From positions 124,001 to 188,000 of the forward strand of contig NZ_BIME01000008.1 of the NCBI RefSeq assembly GCF_004000925.1: a stretch of DNA of 64,000 nucleotides. The letters run 5' to 3'. The notes under the pieces were generated by a model. It saw only the letters and a list, made by a program, of their open reading frames with translations, did not search any database and had not been told where the DNA came from. Below, piece by piece: positions 17,870-26,220 of the stretch. This DNA comes from Paenibacillus illinoisensis NBRC 15959. Lineage in GTDB: Bacteria > Bacillota > Bacilli > Paenibacillales > Paenibacillaceae. Made by a program: the position numbers and the translations under genes. The stretch's first letter is position 1. Each line of letters opens with the position of its first letter.

Positions 17870-17986
17870 ATGAACGGAAAACGGCGGATCCGCAACCGGG
17901 GATGCTCTATGAAGGGATGCAATATTTTCCGGAACCGTCTGCGTCGCTTCAAACCGGCGGAGGAACTGCAGGACGTGTGGTTTTGA
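17870..17986 (+). CDS. Possible small basic peptide, or broken small gene
   Basis: ATG at 17870 is preceded by AAAGGGGG with 8-bp spacing and opens a 38-residue, strongly basic reading frame (MNGKRRIRNRGCSMKGCNIF at its start). The same DNA in the frame starting at 17902 reads a more protein-like sequence (MLYEGMQYFPEPSASLQTGG at its start) up to a stop near 18040, but with no good ribosome site of its own. Either the first frame is a real peptide, or a single-base indel has separated a good start from the second frame. I do not recognise a family. Confidence 0.35.
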   Translation: MNGKRRIRNRGCSMKGCNIFRNRLRRFKPAEELQDVWF

Positions 17987-18085
17987 AGAAAAGTCAGAGG
18001 GCCTATACATACGGAGCGATGTTTCGTATTGAATGTATATAAGGAATCTCCAGTGACTACCGTGGAGCGATCATGTTTCAATCCT

Positions 18086-18138
18086 AAAGAGGATGGCGCA
18101 AGCACCTGAAATCAGGTCTTGCGCCATCCTCTTTATTT
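18086..18138. terminator. Strong bidirectional terminator upstream of the psd 3' end
   Basis: AAAGAGGATGGCGCAAG (18086-18102) pairs perfectly over 17 bp with its complement at 18118-18134, with an inner ACCTGA/TCAGGT stem. A-rich and T-rich flanks allow termination in both directions, between the AraC side and the convergent psd gene. Confidence 0.88.
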
Positions 18139-18151
18139 GGTCCTGGAGTAT

Positions 18152-18943
18152 TCAGCGATTTGGCTTCAGGCGGCCAAGCAGTGTACCCATTTTGACGGAA
18201 TCACCCGGCTGGAGACTGGGCTCAGGTTCAAATGTGCCGCTCTGCGTCAGCAGTACCACAGTGGAACCGAATTCAAAATAAGCCAGGTCATCCCCTTGTG
18301 CCCAACTACTTGCAGCCGTATCCGCGTACTGAATGCTGCTTACGTTCATGGCGCCGACTTTGACGACAGCGACTTCTCCATAAGCGTGACCGATATACGT
18401 AATCAGACGTTCGTTTCGACTTAGCACCGACTTCATATGAGTCAGACCAAAATCATTTACAGGGTAAACCTTCCCCTTGATATGCTCACTTTCGATTCTG
18501 TGCCCGCTAACGGGTGAATGAATCCGGTGGTAGTCACGAGGGCTGAGGTACAGGACGAATGCATAACCGTGCTTGTACTTCTCCAGATGTGGAGAGTGGT
18601 TTAATAATTCAGCAAGTGTATAATTTTGTCCCTTAACATTCAGGAGTGTGCCTGCAGATACCGGCCCTGCTGCCGTGATTTTGGCATCGACGGGGCTGAT
18701 GAGTGCATGTTCCGAAAGATCCAGCGGGCGCATGCCCGGCTTTAATTTGCGGGTGAAGAAATCATTCAGTGAACGATATTCCTTCCAGTCTTTCTCGGCT
18801 TCCTGAACAGGGATGTTGTAGGTCCGGACAAAATAAGGGATAAATGCCTTGCTTCCCCTGCTCTTGGAGAAGGCTCCCACGGTCCGGGAGATCCACTTGC
18901 GAGAAGAAAGCTCGGTCATTAACCGCAACAGCGTTTTTGCCAT
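18152..18943 (-). CDS. psd: Phosphatidylserine decarboxylase
   Basis: Makes phosphatidylethanolamine from phosphatidylserine at the membrane; a self-cleaving enzyme that forms its pyruvoyl cofactor from an internal serine. The 263-residue proenzyme has the SPVDAKI motif with the catalytic Asp region, LSPRDYHRIHSPVSG with the conserved histidines, and the cleavage motif as FGST near residue 226, about 38 residues before the end, giving the expected short alpha chain. The chosen ATG at 18943 has AAGGGGGAT at ideal distance; an upstream in-frame ATG at 18976 has none. It lies 86 bp downstream of the YheC/D gene on the same strand. Psd is often expressed with sporulation or membrane stress genes in Bacilli. 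Confidence 0.94.
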   Translation of the reverse strand: MAKTLLRLMTELSSRKWISRTVGAFSKSRGSKAFIPYFVRTYNIPVQEAEKDWKEYRSLNDFFTRKLKPGMRPLDLSEHALISPVDAKITAAGPVSAGTLLNVKGQNYTLAELLNHSPHLEKYKHGYAFVLYLSPRDYHRIHSPVSGHRIESEHIKGKVYPVNDFGLTHMKSVLSRNERLITYIGHAYGEVAVVKVGAMNVSSIQYADTAASSWAQGDDLAYFEFGSTVVLLTQSGTFEPEPSLQPGDSVKMGTLLGRLKPNR

Positions 18944-19028
18944 GAATATCCCCCTTAGGGTTAGTGCGAACTTCAAGGCCGGCAGGACCGGCCGTTCTGC
19001 ATAATATTGACACAGAATGCCAGTGAAA

Positions 19029-20159
19029 TCAATATGGGTACTTACGGTAGGTTTGCGGTTGACGTGGAATCTGCGAATTTTGCTCCATCAGCAGACGTCC
19101 ATATGCCATGGGCTCACGGTAGCTGGCCTTCCAGTGTTCGGGCATTCCCGCCTTGCGAAAACCGTAACGCTGGTCCCGTCCATTACATTCGATGAAGTAA
19201 ATCTGTCCGTTTCTGGCAATCCCCAGATCAAGGCCCAGGTCGGCCAGATGCGGCAGGCTGGAAGCCAGTGTGCGTGCAATTCGGAGTCCAACTGAACTGA
19301 TGCGGGCTTCGAGCTCTGGAATGCTGATTCCCAGTTCTTCTTCATCCAATGCTTCTGCCAAGGTCATCACCTTGCCCCCTTGAGCAATATTGGTGACAAA
19401 GGTGTGGGTTGGTGCTGCCTTGGCGAACATGCCCGTGATGCCCCATAGACCGTCAATCCCCCGCTGTACAGATACACGCAGATCTACGGGTCTTCCTTCG
19501 TAACGAACCAGTGGAATCCGTTCCTCAATGAGATATGCATGGCGAAAAATTCGTCTTAAGGTGGCGGAGGGCAGTTGTCCCCTGCTGAGTCGGAAGGTTG
19601 CCCATCCTTTGCGTGAAGCCCTGGTCTGGCACGTCAATTTCCAGTCCCCGTCTCGTTTATACAAACGCATGATACCGTGTCCGATACTGCCGCTGCACGG
19701 TTTGATGATCAGATCATTATAATGTTCCATCATATAAGCCAGAGACTCCGGCGTAGCTTTGGCGGCATAAGGGAGATGTTTCTTCAGTGCAGGATCCTGG
19801 TGCAGCATGTCATGAATATGATCCTTGCGATACCGATTCCGAACGTTAAATACCTGTATGCCCTGCAGCAGCAGCTTGGTCACCTCATGCTGATCTGCCC
19901 GGCGAAGTTGGAGAGCCCGATTATGGATAACGGTAGGTAGAGGCATTTTTTGACGAACGTAAACGCCATCCTTTTTGACATATGCCAGACAGGTCTTCGT
20001 CTCCGAATCCACATCTTCAAGCCGCAAAAAGCAAGGCGTTAATCCATAACAGGCCGCTGCCTGCTCATAATTCGCGAGCGATTCCTGACCGGTCCTTCCG
20101 GCCGGTATCCCCCGATACATGCGTGAATCGAACATGATGCCGATCGTTTCTGGGGGCAT
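19029..20159 (-). CDS. YheC/YheD-family spore coat-associated ATP-grasp protein
   Basis: A 376-residue protein of the YheC/D family, which in Bacillus is tied to the endospore coat. The start has the typical TIGIMFDSRMYRGI, then LAYVKKDGVYVRQKMPLPTVIHNRA and a C-terminal ATP-grasp portion: LIIKPCSGSIGHGIMRLYK, RIPLVRYEGRPVDLRVSVQR, LGLDLGIARNGQIYFIECNGRDQRYGF. The ATP-grasp fold suggests ligation of a carboxylate to an amine, but no reaction is established. The ATG at 20159 is preceded by GAAGGAGGAAC; an earlier in-frame ATG at 20201 lacks a site. Its position next to the giant repeat protein, facing away across 445 bp, supports a spore-surface neighbourhood. Confidence 0.88.
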   Translation of the reverse strand: MPPETIGIMFDSRMYRGIPAGRTGQESLANYEQAAACYGLTPCFLRLEDVDSETKTCLAYVKKDGVYVRQKMPLPTVIHNRALQLRRADQHEVTKLLLQGIQVFNVRNRYRKDHIHDMLHQDPALKKHLPYAAKATPESLAYMMEHYNDLIIKPCSGSIGHGIMRLYKRDGDWKLTCQTRASRKGWATFRLSRGQLPSATLRRIFRHAYLIEERIPLVRYEGRPVDLRVSVQRGIDGLWGITGMFAKAAPTHTFVTNIAQGGKVMTLAEALDEEELGISIPELEARISSVGLRIARTLASSLPHLADLGLDLGIARNGQIYFIECNGRDQRYGFRKAGMPEHWKASYREPMAYGRLLMEQNSQIPRQPQTYRKYPY

Positions 20160-20604
20160 GACCGTTCCTCCTTCAATATTATTGCGACATGGATCGTCCA
20201 TATATGGGATGCCGGTCTGTCAACGCATGATGGGACATCACAATCACGCAGACCGGAATGATGATGCACCTTCATGCACCGGCGTGTTATTAATAGCTCC
20301 ACACATCCAATTGAGAACCCAGGTAAGGGTGAAATGAATAAAGCACATTGCATTGTAAGCCGTTTTACGGATGTATACGGAAGGCTTATGAAGTATCGTA
20401 TGACATTTTTCCAGCAGGGGCGTGGACAGCCGCCTTACATCTATAGCCAGGCACAGCCTATTTCACTATGGACAGGTTCATTTTTTGCAGTTTGACCTGC
20501 TCATCCATCTAATCTTGCCTTCAAAAGTCGTGATATGAAGTGGCAGATGCCCATACCAGAGCATATGATGCCGGAGATGAACGTTAGAGGAAGGAGCAAG
20601 CTGC
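20160..20604. other. Divergent region upstream of the giant repeat gene
   Basis: 445 bp between the YheC/D start and the giant gene. Apart from a doubtful 53-codon frame it appears regulatory. CATATGATG at 20562-20570 differs by one base from the sigma-K -10 consensus CATANNNTA, 35 bp before the giant gene's start; no good -35 is visible. I see no sigma-A promoter with both hexamers. The giant gene's own ribosome site is GAGGAAGGAG. Confidence 0.4.
20334..20495 (+). CDS. Short unrecognised reading frame
   Basis: ATG preceded by GGTAAGGGTGAA opens a 53-residue frame (MNKAHCIVSRFTDVYGRLMK at its start, hydrophobic SLWTGSFFAV at its end). No family recognised; spacing of the ribosome site is short. 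It may be chance coding in the region between the spore coat gene and the giant repeat gene. Confidence 0.25.
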   Translation: MNKAHCIVSRFTDVYGRLMKYRMTFFQQGRGQPPYIYSQAQPISLWTGSFFAV

Positions 20605-23600
20605 ATGAGTAAAAAAGGCAATAAGAAGGTTCCTACACCGAAACTGCGGCATGTGAGCCCCAAATTTAAGGAACTGGAACTGACCGAACGCCGTGCAGGC
20701 ACCATGAATTCAGGTCTAACCCAGAATAGGGAAGAGCGCTTGAATACAAATAAACCGGATTCGAGAGCGAATCAGGCACCCGAAGAATTCTTGTACGAAT
20801 CAACGGAACTCCCTGCCTCTATGAACGAGCTGGAGGACCTGGTTATCGCAGGCGAAACGAATGATCCGGAACCTGCCGCATCGGATAGCGAGGATGCCCA
20901 GACACAAGATAACCCAGAAAAGCAGATTCAGGTGAGCAGTGTGGCTTCGCTTGCTCTGGAAGAGCAAAACATCATCCAGCAGGAGACCGCAGGTAGAGAC
21001 CGGTTGGAGATTCTGAACCAGAACCAGATGCCGGGCCATACCGGACACTATATCTACACGGATGATCTGAGTGATTTTGCAGTTACGGAGAGCAAGCTGG
21101 CTCCATTCTCTGTGGATGACTCCAAGCTGAAACCGGGTGCAGTCGGCAGTGAAGCATTGCAGGATTATGCGGTGACTAGCATTCACATTGCAGATGGAGC
21201 GATTGTCTCTGCCAAACTTGCAGAGGCTTCGGTATCCGAGGAACACCTGATTGATGGCTCTGTGTCCGGTCACAAAATACGCAATGCGTCAATTGCCGGC
21301 GAGAAAATCAAAGACGGCAGCATTACGTCACAGAAGCTCGGCAATCAGGTCATCGATTCGGCCAAAATTGCCGATGGCTCCATCGGCACAAGACATCTCA
21401 GCCGCATGCTGGTTACGGAAGATTTGATCAAGAATCATGCGGTAACCGGAGATAAGATCGCCATTAGCGGTGTGGATACCCGGCATCTCACGGGAGGCGC
21501 CGTGCATACGTCCAAATTGGCTGATGATGCGGTGACTACGTCCAAAATTCGTGAAGGTGCTGTCACGGGCAGCAAAATCCATGAACAATCCATTGAGTCC
21601 CATCATATTCAGGCAGGTGCAGTTCAACAGGAGCATCTGGCAGAGGGGGCTGTCGGTCGTTCACAACTGTCTTTGGGCAGTATTGGCAGTGATCAGATTG
21701 AGGACGGATCCATACAGACCAGACATTTAGCTGAGGGTTCACTCAGTGGAAAACACTTGCTGGATGGATCTATTGGTTCGAAACAGATTCGCGCTCAGGC
21801 CGTGGGGAAAGAGCAGCTTGGCAAAGGTGAAGTGGGCAATGAGCATTTGGCGGAGGGAGCCGTAACCAGCAGTAAACTCGCAGACCAGTCGGTTGGAACG
21901 GCAAAATTGTTGGAACAGTCGATTACGGCTTCCAAGATCTCGGACCAAAGTGTCATTGCTTCCAAAATTGCAGATGAAGCGATACAGGGCAAACATCTTG
22001 CCAAAGGCTCCATTCGAGCGGAACATATCGTCAATCGGGGAATTACACCGGTACATGTGGATAATGCTGCGATTCACTCGATCCACATTGCAAATGGAAG
22101 CATTGAGGCACCTCATCTGTCTACCGGAAGTGTGTCCGGAGAAGCGCTTGCAGATGGCGTAGTATCCGAGCGGCATCTGGCTGAGGCTGCGGTGGGTACG
22201 TATGAATTACAGGATGCTGCAGTGACAGACGTGAAGCTTGCGGATGGAAGTGTGACATCCGAAAAACTGGGAACAGCATCGGTTAGCAGCAGAGCGCTCG
22301 CTCCGGGAAGTGTCGCATCCTCGCATCTTGCAAGCGGTGGTGTTACGGGTACACATCTGGCTCCAGGAAGCGTGGGATCCGAGGCCCTGAGACCATATGC
22401 CGTGAAATCGGAGCATCTGACGGAACACGCCGTAGGTGTCCCTCACCTTCAGCCGGGTAGTGTTGAAACGGATGCCATTGCACGTGCGGCAGTTACAACG
22501 GACAAATTGGCTCCTGGCAGCATAACTTCGGCTCAGCTGGCGGGAGGGTCCATTTTTCCGCCGCATCTGACAGATCATTCGGTTACCTCCCCCAAGCTCT
22601 CACCAGAGAGTGTTGCTACGGATAAACTGGCGGATTTTGCTGTCACATCAGCCAAACTGGCCGACGGCAGCGTGACTTCTTCCAAGATCATGGCAGAAAG
22701 CATTAACGCCAAGCATATCCCTGCCGGAACCATACGTGGTTATCATCTGAAGCAGCATGCTGTCTCTCTGGAACATTTATCGGAGGAAATACGTTCACCG
22801 GAATTATTCGCCGATGGCAGCATCACAGGCAACAAACTACGCCATGGGTCCGTAACTGTAGACCACTTAACAGCAGACTCGGTATCGGGGACAGAATTAC
22901 AAGAGGGTGCCATAAGCAGTAAACATCTGCAGGCTTCCGTCGTGCAAACGGAACATCTGGCAGACGGTAGTGTGAAGTCGGACCATCTGGATCATCATGT
23001 CGTAAACTCACAGCATCTGAAGCCAGACATTATTCATGCTGAGCATATTGCTGAACAGGTCATCACCTCCCATCACCTGGCTCCGGGGTCTGTTGAAACA
23101 GACCATCTGGCACCTTTATCCATCACAGCGGCTCACCTTCAGCCCGGCTTGATCAGTGGGCTGCACCTTCAGGCAGAGTCGACAAGTGCGGTTCACCTGC
23201 AGCAGGGCGCAGTGCATTCCCGCCATATTCAAGATGGTGAAATACTTCCGCATCATATCCATGAACGCAGCATCGGAACGGCTCACCTGGAGGAAGAAGC
23301 AGTAAGTACAATTATACTGCAGGATGGAGCAGTAACAGGCTCCAAGCTGGCAAGTGGCAGTGTGGATGGCAGCAAATTGGCCGCAGGAACGATTGAGGCC
23401 GCCCATATTGGAGACGAAAGTGTGCAGTCTCGTCATATCCAGGAGGGAGCCATCCTCGCGAATCATATTCAAGAGGGCAGTATTGGCGAAGCTCATCTGG
23501 AAGAGGAGTCGGTAAGTGAGGTTCATTTGCAAGATGGGTCGGTAACGAGTGCGAAGCTGGCGGAAGGCAGCATCAGCGGCAGCAAATTGCTCGAAGGAAC

Positions 23601-25935
23601 GATATCCGCAGCTCATATCGCAGCGGAAAGTGTGCAATCAGAGCATATACAGGCAGATGCGATCCATGCCGATCATATTCAGGAGCGGAGCATCGGTACA
23701 GTTCATCTGGAAGAAGATGCGGTAAGTGCAATTCACCTGCAAAATGGATCTGTCACGAGTACCAAACTGGCCGACGGCAGTGTGAGTGGAAGTAAGCTGC
23801 TCGAAGGTGCGGTATCCGGTATTCATATCACCTCCGAAAGTGTGCAATCCCGTCATATTCAGGAAGGAGCAATCCTTGCTGACCATATTCAGGAGCGCAG
23901 CATTGGCACAACCCATCTGGAAGAGGAAGCGGTAAGTGCGATTCATTTGCAAAATGGATCTGTAATCAGCGCCAAACTGGCCGACGGCAGTGTAAACGGA
24001 AGCAAGCTGCTTGAGGGAGCCGTATCCGATATTCACATTGCAGATGATAGTGTGCAATCCCGGCATATCCAAGAAGGGGCGATCCTTGCTGGCCATATTC
24101 AAGAGTGCAGCATCGGCACAACTCATCTGGAAGAGGAGTCGGTGAGTGCAATCCATTTGCAAAATGGATCTGTAACCAGTGCCAAACTGGCCGACAGCAG
24201 TGTGAGCGGCAGCAAGCTGCTGGATGGAACGATATCCGGAATTCATATCGCAGCGGAAAGTGTGCAATCCGGGCATATTGAGGCAGGTGCCATCCATGCC
24301 AATCACATCCAGGAGCGTAGCATCGGCACAAACCATTTGGAAGAGGAAGCCGTAAGTGCGGTTCACCTGCAAAATGGATCCGTCACGAGTGCCAAACTGG
24401 CCGACGGCAGTGTGAGCAGCAGCAAAATACTTGAAGATACGGTAACGGGAGTTCATCTTGCATCGGAAAGCGTGCAATCCCGCCACATTCAGGAAGGAGC
24501 CATCCTGGCTGACCATATCCAGGAGAACAGCATCGGCACGGTTCACTTGGAAGAGGAAGCCGTAAGTGCGGACCATCTGCAAGATGGGTCGGTAACGAGT
24601 GCCAAACTGGCTGATGGCAGCGTAAGCAGCAGCAAATTGCTTGAAGATGCCGTATCCGATGTCCATATTGCGAATGGAAGTGTGCAATCCCGGCATATTC
24701 AGGAGAAAGCCATTCATGCCGACCATATTCAGGAACGCAGCATAGGAATCTCCCATCTGAAGGCGGAATCGGTGAGTGCGATTCATCTGCATAATGGTTC
24801 CATCACAAGTGCGAAACTTGCCGATGGCAGTGTAAATAGCAATAAATTGCTTGAAGGTGCAGTATCCGCTATCCACCTGACAGATAAAAGTGTGCAATCC
24901 CGGCATATTCAGGATGGAGCCATCCTGGGTGACCACATACAAGAACGCAGTATTCGCACAGCTCATTTGGAAGAAGAATTGGTCAGTGGAATTCACCTGC
25001 AAAATGGATCCGTCACGAGTGCTAAATTGGCAGACGGCAGCGTAAACGCCAGCAAACTGGCTGAACAAAGTATCACTTCCAATCACTTGAACGCGGGCAT
25101 TGTAGGCCCGGCGCACTTGAGTGAAGAGATCTGGAATGCGATTCGACAGTTCAGTGGAGAAACGCTGGAGAAGCTGGCTGCGATTAAACGTCAGGAAGCG
25201 CTGCTTCAGGGAGAAGATGAGGCTGTACAGCCATCACAGCCTGCCATCCTCACGGAACTGCCGAGTGCTGATCTGGGGGAAACCCCAACGTTCCAGACTC
25301 CGGTTCAAGAGCTGGACCAACAAGTACAGGAACAACAAGTACAGGAACAACAAGTACAGGAACAACAAGTACAGGAACAACAAGTACAGGACCAACAAGT
25401 ACAGGACCAACAAGTACAGGAACAGCAATCACTAACCAATAATGTTGGAGAAACATTGGCGGATTCCTTGACGACAGCTGATGTAGTTCAGCCACAGGTA
25501 CTGCAGCCAGAACCTGAACTTCCGCAGGAGATCGATAAAATTACGGAGTTTGAGCTGAGTGAGCAGGCGGTTAAACAGGAGCATCTGAGTGAAGGTGCTG
25601 TTGGAAGCAGCCAGCTGCAGCATGGAGCAGTTAGTCCTGAACACCTGTCATTCCAGCCGGTTCGCAGTGTCAGTCGTCAGCCGGTCGTTCAGCAGTTTGG
25701 CATGGAAGCTTTTATACTGCCTGAAGATGAAGCATGTGTTGAGGTAACGGTAGCATTCGAGCAATCATTCGCATCAGAACATTATGTGATTGTAGGAATG
25801 AGTAATGATCGCGGATTCCAGGTATCATTGCTGTCCCAGAGTGAGGATGAAGCGGTATTGGAAGTGTTCCGTACACCTGGATGCAAGCACACCTATGGTT
25901 TGTTGTCCTGGATTGCAGCGGGTCCTGCAAATTAA
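20605..25935 (+). CDS. Giant decapeptide-repeat fibre protein with WIAG-like tail
   Basis: 1776 residues. Residues 1-157 are a polar, acidic, low-complexity head with no Sec signal. Residues 158-1507 are 135 consecutive decapeptides without one insertion or deletion, consensus G-[SA]-[VI]-x-[ST]-x-[HK]-[LI]-x-[DE]; hydrophobic residues recur every five positions, as in beta-helical stalks. Units 72-134 are nine copies of a 70-residue super-repeat. Then come a linker with seven QQVQE/QQVQD units, three more decapeptides (QAVKQEHLSE onward) and an ~90-residue C-terminal domain ending GLLSWIAAGPAN, matching what I recall as the WIAG-tail domain of Paenibacillus. Lack of a signal peptide and the spore-type neighbours suggest deposition on the spore from the mother cell. 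Abundant Ser/Thr and the adjacent glycosyltransferases suggest O-glycosylation. Fold and location are inference. Confidence 0.85.
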   Translation: MSKKGNKKVPTPKLRHVSPKFKELELTERRAGTMNSGLTQNREERLNTNKPDSRANQAPEEFLYESTELPASMNELEDLVIAGETNDPEPAASDSEDAQTQDNPEKQIQVSSVASLALEEQNIIQQETAGRDRLEILNQNQMPGHTGHYIYTDDLSDFAVTESKLAPFSVDDSKLKPGAVGSEALQDYAVTSIHIADGAIVSAKLAEASVSEEHLIDGSVSGHKIRNASIAGEKIKDGSITSQKLGNQVIDSAKIADGSIGTRHLSRMLVTEDLIKNHAVTGDKIAISGVDTRHLTGGAVHTSKLADDAVTTSKIREGAVTGSKIHEQSIESHHIQAGAVQQEHLAEGAVGRSQLSLGSIGSDQIEDGSIQTRHLAEGSLSGKHLLDGSIGSKQIRAQAVGKEQLGKGEVGNEHLAEGAVTSSKLADQSVGTAKLLEQSITASKISDQSVIASKIADEAIQGKHLAKGSIRAEHIVNRGITPVHVDNAAIHSIHIANGSIEAPHLSTGSVSGEALADGVVSERHLAEAAVGTYELQDAAVTDVKLADGSVTSEKLGTASVSSRALAPGSVASSHLASGGVTGTHLAPGSVGSEALRPYAVKSEHLTEHAVGVPHLQPGSVETDAIARAAVTTDKLAPGSITSAQLAGGSIFPPHLTDHSVTSPKLSPESVATDKLADFAVTSAKLADGSVTSSKIMAESINAKHIPAGTIRGYHLKQHAVSLEHLSEEIRSPELFADGSITGNKLRHGSVTVDHLTADSVSGTELQEGAISSKHLQASVVQTEHLADGSVKSDHLDHHVVNSQHLKPDIIHAEHIAEQVITSHHLAPGSVETDHLAPLSITAAHLQPGLISGLHLQAESTSAVHLQQGAVHSRHIQDGEILPHHIHERSIGTAHLEEEAVSTIILQDGAVTGSKLASGSVDGSKLAAGTIEAAHIGDESVQSRHIQEGAILANHIQEGSIGEAHLEEESVSEVHLQDGSVTSAKLAEGSISGSKLLEGTISAAHIAAESVQSEHIQADAIHADHIQERSIGTVHLEEDAVSAIHLQNGSVTSTKLADGSVSGSKLLEGAVSGIHITSESVQSRHIQEGAILADHIQERSIGTTHLEEEAVSAIHLQNGSVISAKLADGSVNGSKLLEGAVSDIHIADDSVQSRHIQEGAILAGHIQECSIGTTHLEEESVSAIHLQNGSVTSAKLADSSVSGSKLLDGTISGIHIAAESVQSGHIEAGAIHANHIQERSIGTNHLEEEAVSAVHLQNGSVTSAKLADGSVSSSKILEDTVTGVHLASESVQSRHIQEGAILADHIQENSIGTVHLEEEAVSADHLQDGSVTSAKLADGSVSSSKLLEDAVSDVHIANGSVQSRHIQEKAIHADHIQERSIGISHLKAESVSAIHLHNGSITSAKLADGSVNSNKLLEGAVSAIHLTDKSVQSRHIQDGAILGDHIQERSIRTAHLEEELVSGIHLQNGSVTSAKLADGSVNASKLAEQSITSNHLNAGIVGPAHLSEEIWNAIRQFSGETLEKLAAIKRQEALLQGEDEAVQPSQPAILTELPSADLGETPTFQTPVQELDQQVQEQQVQEQQVQEQQVQEQQVQDQQVQDQQVQEQQSLTNNVGETLADSLTTADVVQPQVLQPEPELPQEIDKITEFELSEQAVKQEHLSEGAVGSSQLQHGAVSPEHLSFQPVRSVSRQPVVQQFGMEAFILPEDEACVEVTVAFEQSFASEHYVIVGMSNDRGFQVSLLSQSEDEAVLEVFRTPGCKHTYGLLSWIAAGPAN
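21076..25125 (+). repeat. Array of 135 decapeptide-coding 30-bp units
   Basis: Every unit is exactly 30 bp, so the register holds for 4050 bp. Position 3 is Val/Ile, position 8 Leu/Ile, position 7 mostly His or Lys, position 1 mostly Gly, position 10 mostly Asp/Glu. Early units (1-71) are diverged from one another; later ones are organised in 70-residue blocks. Confidence 0.95.
23206..25095 (+). repeat. Nine tandem copies of a 210-bp super-repeat
   Basis: The landmark TGTGCAATCC (or close variant) recurs at 23421, 23631, 23841, 24051, 24261, 24471, 24681 and 24891, with a diverged copy at 23211: exactly 210 bp each time. One block encodes SVQSRHIQEG, AILADHIQER, SIGTTHLEEE, AVSAIHLQNG, SVTSAKLADG, SVSGSKLLEG and AVSGIHI plus three variable residues. 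Blocks differ mainly by synonymous and conservative changes, indicating past duplication by unequal recombination. Confidence 0.95.
25318..25422 (+). repeat. Seven 15-bp tandem repeats encoding QQVQE
   Basis: CAACAAGTACAGGAA or its GAC variant is repeated seven times without gaps. It encodes a Gln-rich flexible linker between the decapeptide array and the C-terminal domain. Near identity of units suggests recent slippage. Confidence 0.95.
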
Positions 25936-26220
25936 AAAAATACGTCAATTCACGAAGTTCATGCACAAAAGCGGTTCCTGGAATTGTCCGGGACACCGCT
26001 TTTGTTCCTATATTAGAAGGTCCTCTAAAAAAGTGAAGGAGGAGGTGTACGATTTTTATTTTGACGAATATGCACTGAAGGGTGAGGCTGAATAACTCTT
26101 TTCCTGCCAGAAGCTTATGGAAATCAAGGACAAACGCCGTTTCCACTATTCCCTAATTACATAGAATAACGTGTACTCCCTTGGCATGTTGAGTATTTTT
26201 GAGGGTGGGAGGTGACAGTA
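25936..26220. other. Gap after the giant gene, with hairpin and micro-frame
   Basis: ACAAAAGCGGT (25965-25975) pairs perfectly with ACCGCTTTTGT (25995-26005); the tail is TTTTGTT, so it may end or attenuate transcription after the giant gene. Further on, GAAGGAGGAG precedes a GTG at 26045 opening only 16 codons (YDFYFDEYALK core), possibly a leader peptide or remnant. No other gene seen. Confidence 0.5.

Noticed and set aside
18500..18520. CTAACGGGTG inside psd as another copy of the dispersed repeat
   Set aside because: It is within coding sequence, lacks the GAAACGTTAG part and the hairpin, and is a chance match.
23206..25095. CRISPR-like array because of regular direct repeats
   Set aside because: Repeats are contiguous 210-bp coding blocks with conservative changes, with no spacers and no cas genes.
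23638..25116. Long minus-strand frame (about 490 codons) opposite the giant gene, and several shorter ones
   Set aside because: Produced by the 30-bp periodicity of the sense gene keeping the antisense frame open; composition is unnatural and there are no ribosome sites.
25234..25495. Minus-strand hydrophobic LLFLYLLVLY frames
   Set aside because: Antisense of the QQVQE repeats; the Leu/Tyr/Val runs are a by-product of the 15-bp repeat.
26045..26095. 16-codon GTG frame with a strong ribosome site
   Set aside because: Too short to support as a gene; noted within the intergenic entry.
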